Assembly (NCBI GenBank): GCA_015655255.1
Contig: JAATFJ010000097.1
Location: forward strand, 1 to 21,156
DNA from: Actinomycetales bacterium
Lineage (GTDB): Bacteria > Actinomycetota > Actinomycetes > Actinomycetales > Microbacteriaceae
Direction: 5' to 3'
Length of the DNA stretch: 21,156 nt
The position numbers and the translations under genes were made by a program. Below the pieces are notes generated by a model that worked only from the letters and a program-made list of their open reading frames with translations, was not told where the DNA came from and searched no databases. Positions 16,048-21,156 of this stretch are shown one piece after another. Position 1 is the first letter of the stretch; each line of letters begins with the position of its first letter.

Positions 16048-16863
16048 TCACAGCTGCGGCCCGTCGCCGCCGGCACCGCCAGCGACGGCCGCCGCGATCG
16101 GCACCGCAAGACCGATTCCGGCGAATGCGTCGTCCCCGCCGGGGTCGGCGATTGCGACGACGATGCCGATGACGGTGCCCGTCGCATCGAGAAGGGGACC
16201 GCCGGAACTTCCGGGGTTCACGGCCGCGTCGAACTGGATGAGCCCATCTATCTCGCCCGCCTCGGTCTGTCCGGTGCGCTCCAGACCGGAGACAACGCCG
16301 GAGGAGACGCTGTAGGCGAGTCCGAGGGGATTGCCGATGGCGATGACGTCCGCGCCGATCTCGACACCCCCGCCGACCGTCGCAGGAACGAGGACCTCAG
16401 GAAAGGTCGAGGGCAGGAGGCTCGCGATGTCCGTGGTGGTATCGGCTGCGGAAATCGTTGCTGCCGACTCGGTGCCGTCCGCAAACGTCACGGTGATGGC
16501 GCTGCCGTCATCGACTACATGGTTCGCGGTGAGGATCGTGCCGTCATCCGCGGCGATCACGCCAGAACCGAGCGTGCCGCCCGCGGTGCGGACGATGACG
16601 ACGGATGCGGCGACGGCGGAGTAGACATCGCTCGCCGTGGGGTCCGTGGTGGCTGTGGGGGTCGGCGTGGGAGACGCCTCGGCATCTGCCACCGTGCGCG
16701 CGGATCCGAGCTGGAACGCCAGCACACCGATGATCGCGGCGAGGACCACCACCACGGCCCCGGCAACAACCGCCAGCGCGGAAGGCCTGCGCCGCGATAC
16801 CGGGGGCAGCTGCTCGGCATGCTCCGAGGGCTCCCCCGTCGAAATGCGCGGAGACGGCGTCAT
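16048..16863 (-). CDS. Membrane-anchored trypsin-like (HtrA/S1C-type) serine protease without PDZ domain
   Basis: The 271-residue protein has a short cytoplasmic tail rich in Ser, Pro and Arg, one membrane helix (about 29-50), a Thr/Pro/Ala linker (63-77), then a protease domain outside the membrane. The catalytic triad is visible as His115 (TANHVV), Asp145 (TDIASL) and Ser220 (NPGSSGGPLL). IGNPLGLAYSVSSGVVSGLER is typical of HtrA-like enzymes. The protein ends just after the protease fold, so the PDZ domain of DegP/HtrA is absent. The start at 16863 has no Shine-Dalgarno sequence and may be leaderless. It is first in the operon, upstream of MoxR by 28 bases, suggesting it is part of the MoxR/VWA envelope system. 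Confidence 0.88.
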   Translation of the reverse strand: MTPSPRISTGEPSEHAEQLPPVSRRRPSALAVVAGAVVVVLAAIIGVLAFQLGSARTVADAEASPTPTPTATTDPTASDVYSAVAASVVIVRTAGGTLGSGVIAADDGTILTANHVVDDGSAITVTFADGTESAATISAADTTTDIASLLPSTFPEVLVPATVGGGVEIGADVIAIGNPLGLAYSVSSGVVSGLERTGQTEAGEIDGLIQFDAAVNPGSSGGPLLDATGTVIGIVVAIADPGGDDAFAGIGLAVPIAAAVAGGAGGDGPQL

Positions 16864-16869
16864 ATCCGA

Positions 16870-16875
16870 AAGATA
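16870..16875 (-). promoter_or_regulatory. Candidate -10 for leaderless transcription of the protease gene
   Basis: On the minus strand TATCTT occupies -12 to -7 relative to the A of the start ATG. This fits TANNNT, and no Shine-Dalgarno sequence lies between them. This arrangement is common for leaderless actinobacterial mRNAs. The -35 region is poor. A perfect inverted repeat ATAAGC-GGCGG-GCTTAT (16873-16889) overlaps the site and could be an operator or part of a terminator for the upstream dehydrogenase gene. Confidence 0.35.
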
Positions 16876-16908
16876 AGCCCGCCGCTTATGCGGAGCCTAT
16901 GGGCTTTT
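16873..16908 (-). repeat. Nested inverted repeats between the alcohol dehydrogenase and protease genes
   Basis: Two alternative hairpins share this spot on the minus strand. One is ATAAGC/GCTTAT with a 5-base loop (16873-16889), followed by CTTT. The other is AAGCCC/GGGCTT with a 20-base interval (16875-16906). They follow the dehydrogenase stop by about 30-50 bases, so a weak terminator is possible. They also overlap the putative protease promoter, so an operator is the alternative. The remainder of the 16864-16937 gap shows nothing clear. Confidence 0.35.
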
Positions 16909-16937
16909 GCGGAGTATGCGCGCTCGCTGGCTCCCTC

Positions 16938-18056
16938 TCACACCTCCGAAATCCGCACGATGGGTTTGATGACCTCACCGGAGAGGCTGTCGGCGATGGC
17001 TTGCTCGATATCGGCGAGCTCGTACATCTTCGTCAGCTCGTCGAACGGGAAGCGGCCCTGCGCGTGCAGCGTGATGAGGGCGGGGATGAATTCGGCGCTC
17101 GATGAGCTCCCGCCCAGCGTCCCGATGATGCGCTTTCCCCACAGCGCGGGCTGATGCTCCACGCTGAAGGACGAGCCGGCGGGCGCGCCGCCGACGAGGA
17201 TCACGGTCCCCAGCATGCCGATGAGTCCCACCGCCTGCTCCACGACCCTGATCGCCCCCGTGCACTCGATGACGTAGTCGACACGTCCGCCGCAGGCAGC
17301 GAGGATGGCCGCGTTCGCATCCGGATCCTTCCCGTTCACTGTCGCCGTCGCGCCGTACTTCGCGGCAAGCTCGAGGCGAGAGTCATGCAGGTCCACGGCG
17401 ACGATCGCGGTGGCGGGTGTATTGCGCGCCGCCATGATTGCGGCAAGGCCCACGGCGCCTGCTCCGAAGACGACGATCGTTTCACCGGGGCGAGGCTGTG
17501 CGGTGTTGAGCACGGCACCGGCACCCGTGCTGATACCGCAGGCGAGCGGGCCGAGCAGTTCCAGCGGGGCGGAGGGGTCAACCTTCACAAGAGAAGTGGC
17601 GAGCGTGATCGAGTAGGTGGCGAAAGAGGACTGGCCGAAGAAATGTCCGGAAATGGCCGTCCCGTCCGTGCGGTGGTACGCGCTCTGCCACGCCTTCGGT
17701 CCTAAGAAGCGCACACCGGCGGCGACGGCGGGACCCGTCTGGTCACAGTACTTGGGCTCGCCGCGTCGGCAGTTCCGGCACACACCGCAGAAGGCCCAGC
17801 CGAGAACAACGTGGTCGCCGACAGCGACCTCCGTCACTCCTTCGCCGATCTGTTCGACGACCCCCGCACCCTCATGACCCAGCACACCGGGAAGCGGCAA
17901 CGGCAGATCGCCGTCCCTCGTGATCGTGTCGGTGTGGCAGACGCCCGTCGCAACGAGCCGCACGAGCACCTCTCCGGGTCCTGGCTCGTCGAGCAGCAGC
18001 TGCTCTAGCTCGATGCGGGCACCGGTGTGGTCGGCGACGGCGGCGGTAATCTCCAT
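16938..18056 (-). CDS. Zinc-dependent NAD(P)-linked alcohol dehydrogenase, aryl-alcohol (XylB/AreB-like) type
   Basis: The 372-residue protein is a medium-chain dehydrogenase. The catalytic zinc site is GVCHTD (Cys40) and GHEGAG (His61, Glu62), with a later Cys in LACGISTGAG. The structural zinc site is Cys90, Cys93, Cys96 and Cys104 (CGVCRNCRRGEPKYC). The cofactor loop GAGAVGLAA is followed by VDLHDSRL, whose Asp suggests NAD. GISTGAGAVLN and the overall spacing resemble benzyl/aryl-alcohol dehydrogenases. A GTG at 18080 is in frame, but the ATG at 18056 is chosen because AGAGGAA lies just upstream and the family homology begins there. It lies 39 bases after the HtaA-domain gene, in line with a P450 further upstream. 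Confidence 0.9.
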   Translation of the reverse strand: MEITAAVADHTGARIELEQLLLDEPGPGEVLVRLVATGVCHTDTITRDGDLPLPLPGVLGHEGAGVVEQIGEGVTEVAVGDHVVLGWAFCGVCRNCRRGEPKYCDQTGPAVAAGVRFLGPKAWQSAYHRTDGTAISGHFFGQSSFATYSITLATSLVKVDPSAPLELLGPLACGISTGAGAVLNTAQPRPGETIVVFGAGAVGLAAIMAARNTPATAIVAVDLHDSRLELAAKYGATATVNGKDPDANAAILAACGGRVDYVIECTGAIRVVEQAVGLIGMLGTVILVGGAPAGSSFSVEHQPALWGKRIIGTLGGSSSSAEFIPALITLHAQGRFPFDELTKMYELADIEQAIADSLSGEVIKPIVRISEV

Positions 18057-18095
18057 GGGGTTCCTCTTCTCTGAGCACACTTAGGTGGGGGCCGG

Positions 18096-18560
18096 TCAGT
18101 GATTTTCTGCGACGGAGGGCGGCGACTCGCCCCTCACGAGCGTGAGGTCGTCGAGGAGATCGCCCTCAGAATATACGCCGCCGAACAGGTCGGCACCGGT
18201 CTCGGTGAGCCGGACCTCGCGCACCGCCAGAACGACACCCTCTTTCGACGTCACGATGCCACTCGCGATCCGCGCACGCGGCATCGGCTCTGCGGCGAAC
18301 CAGGGATAGTCGATGGTGATCGCTGCGGTTGTGTCGTCACGAATCTCGACCCCCGGACGTGCGATCGCCACGAGGAGGAGCCCGTGATGTCCTCCGAAGC
18401 GCACCTCACCGTCGAAAAAATGCTGCGTCGCGCTCTCCGGACCGTGAGAGGCAGGGAACCAGAACCCCTCCGACTCGGCGATGGCTCCGTATGCGGCTTC
18501 GGCGGCCCCGTCGGGAAGAGCGAGCACGTAAGCGCGAAAGGACGCTTTGACCGGCCACAT
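18096..18560 (-). CDS. Single HtaA-domain (heme-binding family) protein lacking a signal peptide
   Basis: The 154-residue protein spans one HtaA domain and little else. SFRAY (Tyr11) opens it, VRFGGHHG (His58, His59) lies mid-domain, and LTETGADLFGGVYSEGDLLDDLTL closes it, all typical of HtaA repeats. In Corynebacterium HtaA such a Tyr and His bind heme. HtaA proteins are normally secreted and anchored; this one begins MWPVKASFRAYV with no signal peptide or membrane helix, so it should stay in the cytoplasm. The frame runs upstream to 18965, but that part is antisense-like, opposite codon use of the regulator gene. The ATG at 18560 lies 10 bases after the regulator stop. Heme handling for the nearby P450 is possible but unproven. 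Confidence 0.75.
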   Translation of the reverse strand: MWPVKASFRAYVLALPDGAAEAAYGAIAESEGFWFPASHGPESATQHFFDGEVRFGGHHGLLLVAIARPGVEIRDDTTAAITIDYPWFAAEPMPRARIASGIVTSKEGVVLAVREVRLTETGADLFGGVYSEGDLLDDLTLVRGESPPSVAENH

Positions 18561-18570
18561 CAGCCCACCC

Positions 18571-20916
18571 TCACGACGCACGTCGGCCGCCCTCCGACTC
18601 GGCGCCCTCGCTGCTGTGGCGCAGAGCCCAGGCGGTGATCTGACCGCGCGATTCGAGCTGCAGCTTCGCGAGGATGCGCGAGATATGCCCTTCGACGGTG
18701 CGGGGAGAGAGAACGAGTCGTGTCGCGATCTGACGGTTACTGAGACCTTCCCCCAGCAGTTCGCCGATCTCGCGTTCACGCGGAGTGAGCGGATCGTCAC
18801 CGCTGTCGTCCACGCCCGGCACCTCCCCTCCCGTGGCGAGCCGAACGAGCGCATCGTAATCGAGCGCGGCCCCCGCGGCGAGCAGAGAGCGCAGCCGGGG
18901 TTCCGCGATATGCAAGCGGAGGTTCGCTTCCGCGGCCTCCGCCTGCTGGGCGAGCGTCGATCCAAAGGCGGATATCGAGGTGCCGAGGTTGGACCAGATC
19001 GACGCCGCTGCGCCGCTCAGCATCGCTGCCCGCACATACTCGCCCCGCGAGACCGCCAGCCACGACCGCACATCAACTTTCAGTGCCGTTCCCACGCGAT
19101 CGAACGCGCTATTGCTCTCGAAGGCGCGGCGAAACCGCCAATCCGCCTCGTCCAGTCGACCGCTCCGCCAGGCCGCCAGCGCGAAGGCCCATTCCAGCTG
19201 CGATCCACCCCACCGGTCGAGTCCCGGCCTCTCGTCGTCGGCGTGCAGATCCTCGAGCTCTTGCAGTCTCACGTGCTCGCCGAGGTCAACGAGGGCAAGC
19301 GCCGTGAGCATGCCGACGAAGCGCGGGCCCGGCACGGAGTCCTCCACGGTTCTCGCCCGCTCATGACCGCGCTGCAGCACAGGCCAGGCCGCCTCTGGCA
19401 GCCCCCGCCACAGCATCGTCGTTCCCAGCAGCGCTTCGATATGCCCGAGCACCGACTCATCCGCGAGGCCGACGGCCCACCGCTCGGCGTCGGCGAGATG
19501 CACTTCCGCAACGGCGAGATCGCCGTGCAGGATCTCGAGCCAGGCGAGCACCCAGAGCGCATCGCATCGGTCGCGAGGATCGTCGGGTTCCAGCTCGAGA
19601 ACGCGCCCCAGCCACCGCCTGCCGTCGCTCAGGTACCCGTCGATCGCCCAATGGATGCGCAGATCGACGGCAAGCCGACAGGCCTCTGCACGGCGGCCCG
19701 GATTCGTCAGACCCCATTCCAGAGCGCGGGCGAAGTTGGAACGCTCCCGACGCATCATCCACACGGCAGACTGTTGATCCGCCTCCGGCCAGACGGCGAC
19801 CACCTCGTGGGCAATCTGGGCGAAGCAGCGGAAGTGACGCTCGGCGACGGCATCTGCCTCTCCCGACATACGCAGTTGCTCCCTGCCGAACTCCGAGATC
19901 ATCTCCAGCTGCCGAAACCGCATGGACTCACTGTCCGCAACCGCGACGACGAGGGACTTCGCGACGAGATGATCGAGGATCTGCCAGACCGCTTCTCGGG
20001 GCACGTCCGCATCACTGCACACGATCTCCGAGGCCGAGAGGTCGAACCCGCCGGAGAACACCGCGCACCGACGCCACACCGCGCGTTCAGAGTCCGTGCA
20101 GGTGTTCCAGCTCCACGCGATCATGTCCCGGATCGACCGATGCCGCTCCGGGACGGACCGGTCGTTCGAGGCGAGCGAAAGGCGGTCGTCGAGACCGGAG
20201 ACGAGTTGCTCGAGCGTGAGCGATCGTAGCCGCGGCGCAACGAGCTCGATCGCGAGCGGATTGCCCTCCAACCGACGGCACACCTCCGCGACGATGCGCC
20301 AGTTCGTCTCGTCGAGTCGGAAGTCAGGACGGACAGGGACGACGCGATCGACGAGAAGCCGCATCGACTCCGTCTGGGTCGCCATGCGCAGATCGGCGCT
20401 ACCGCTCATCGCCGGAAGTGAGAGCGGCCCCACCTCGACGACGCGCTCGCGGAGGCTGTCGAAGGCTTCGCGGCTCGTGGCGAGAATGCGGACATCGGGC
20501 GCGTTGGACAGGATCCCCGTGATGAGCCGGATCGCGTCGCCGAGCATAGATTCGCAGTTGTCAATGATGATGAGCGAGCGGCGGGGACGGAGGAACTCGG
20601 CGAGCTAGCGCTGCGGATCGCGTCCGCCGTGACGGCGCCCCGTGACGATGCCGAGGGCGAATTCCTCGAGGGAGAGCTCCGCGGGCAGCGCCGTGAGGTC
20701 GAGGAACCACACCCCGTCCTCAAAGCCGTCCCCGAGTTCCTCCGCAACCGAGATCGCGAGGCGTGACTTGCCTATTCCTCCCGGCCCCGCGAGCGTGACG
20801 AGCGGCGACGCTGCGAGCGCTCTGCGCACGTCCGCTCGCAGCGCTCTCCGCCCGACCAGTGCCGTCGCGGGCACCGGCACCATGCCGGGGCGGCGAGAAG
20901 GCGATGTCCTGTACAC
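18571..20916 (-). pseudogene. Large ATP-binding LuxR-type transcriptional regulator interrupted by one in-frame TAG
   Basis: From GTG 20916 (GAGGA 4 bases upstream) the frame runs 103 codons, meets TAG (20605-20607), and continues in frame to TGA at 18571, 781 codons in all. Domains in order are a P-loop (GPGGIGKS, 44-51), Walker B (SLIIIDN, 114-120), a STAND-type ATPase region with LATSREAFDSLRE and RLEGNPLAIELVAPRLRSL, a helical repeat region (about 330-690), and a C-terminal LuxR helix-turn-helix (LTPREREIGELLGEGLSNRQIATRL, then SPRTVEGHISRI). The TAG falls between Walker A and Walker B, just before LAEFLRPRRSLIIIDN. Restart at codon 124 would give a protein lacking both ATP motifs. It would be a nonfunctional ATPase unless the TAG is read through or is a sequencing error. 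It lies between the P450 and HtaA-domain genes and may control the cluster. Confidence 0.85.
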
Positions 20917-20920
20917 CAGT

Positions 20921-20925
20921 TCCTC
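20921..20925 (-). promoter_or_regulatory. Shine-Dalgarno sequence that fixes the regulator's GTG start
   Basis: GAGGA on the minus strand ends 4 bases before the GTG at 20916. The next in-frame start, ATG at 20883, has no such site. An in-frame TGA at 20938-20940 (also the P450 stop) rules out anything further upstream. Confidence 0.6.
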
Positions 20926-20937
20926 GTTATCGGGGGC

Positions 20938-21156
20938 TCACCGGATGCGAACGGGCAGGGTCTTGAGGCCGCGCGTCGAGTTGTTCACATCGCGCGTGGG
21001 GGTGCCGACGAGTTCGATCGTGGTGACTCGTTGGGCGAGCGCCGTGAACAGCGCCTGCCCCTCCATGATCGCGAGCGTGCGCCCCGGGCACGAGTGAGTG
21101 CCGAAATCCCAGGCGAGATTGTCTCGGGGATTCCGGCGTACGTCGAAGCGTTCCGG
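20938..21156 (-). CDS. Cytochrome P450, C-terminal end only (5' part outside the window)
   Basis: The minus frame is open to the window edge and reads PERFDVRRNPRDNLAWDFGTHSCPGR, then a helix (TLAIMEGQALFTALAQRV), and ends GLKTLPVRIR followed by TGA. This is the P450 meander (PERFD), the heme-binding loop with the Cys ligand, the L-helix, and the terminal TRGLKTLPVRI strand. The heme loop is WDFGTHSCPG; its WD replaces the more usual FG/FS, an accepted but less common form. Only about 72 residues are visible, so the P450 family and substrate cannot be assigned. Redox partners are not in the window. The regulator gene starts 21 bases after the stop. Confidence 0.9.
   Translation of the reverse strand, partial: PERFDVRRNPRDNLAWDFGTHSCPGRTLAIMEGQALFTALAQRVTTIELVGTPTRDVNNSTRGLKTLPVRIR

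Noticed and set aside
16020..16187. Upstream extension of MoxR to 16187
   Set aside because: The added 56 residues are Arg/Ser-rich, overlap the end of the protease gene, and lie before a good AGGAG site at the 16019 ATG.
18561..18965. Upstream extension of the HtaA-domain protein
   Set aside because: The extra residues lie in another frame of the regulator gene and show no domain. HtaA homology begins at the 18560 ATG.
18547..20229. 560-codon open frame on the + strand opposite the LuxR-type regulator
   Set aside because: Arg/Pro/Glu-rich shadow of the regulator's codon bias; no motif, and the minus strand has P-loop, ATPase and helix-turn-helix features.

Overview
The window is high-GC DNA, packed with genes, and nearly every gene ends in TGA. 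Lipobox lipoproteins, a DtxR/IdeR-type iron box and an HtaA-family protein point to an actinobacterium. I would guess Microbacteriaceae (Microbacterium-like), but this rests on style and gene content, not on a marker gene. I see no rRNA, tRNA, CRISPR array, transposase or phage gene.

Bases 1-7061 (+ strand) hold a seven-gene operon. It encodes a 5'-truncated YtcJ-like amidohydrolase, a D-2-hydroxyacid dehydrogenase, and a complete Opp/Dpp-type transporter (two permeases, lipoprotein binding protein, two ATPases). Every junction is a 4-base ATGA or GTGA overlap, so the genes are probably translationally coupled. Bases 7256-7525 encode a tiny lipoprotein with an HWHWHC motif. Bases 7694-11557 encode a four-gene iron-siderophore ABC importer. 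Its promoter carries an iron box across the -10, so it should be repressed in iron-replete cells. A GbsR/MarR-type regulator is convergent with it and overlaps its 3' end by 32 bases.

Bases 12087-16863 (- strand) read, in transcription order: membrane-anchored HtrA-like serine protease, MoxR AAA+ ATPase, DUF58 protein, and two BatA-like von Willebrand A membrane proteins. This is a variant of the MoxR/VWA envelope system with a protease at its head. Bases 16938-21156 (- strand) read: cytochrome P450 (C-terminal end only), large ATP-binding LuxR-type regulator, small leaderless HtaA-domain (heme-binding family) protein, and zinc alcohol dehydrogenase. These could form a catabolic or oxidative module in which a P450 and a dehydrogenase act on the same hydrophobic substrate.

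The most striking observation is that two genes, the first VWA protein and the LuxR-type regulator, are each cut by one in-frame TAG while the same frame stays conserved on both sides. In the VWA gene the TAG aligns with a glutamate in the neighbouring paralogue. The 22 readable gene ends are 21 TGA and one TAG. The interruptions could be sequencing errors, recent nonsense mutations, or amber readthrough. The sequence alone cannot decide among these, but they define what to check first.
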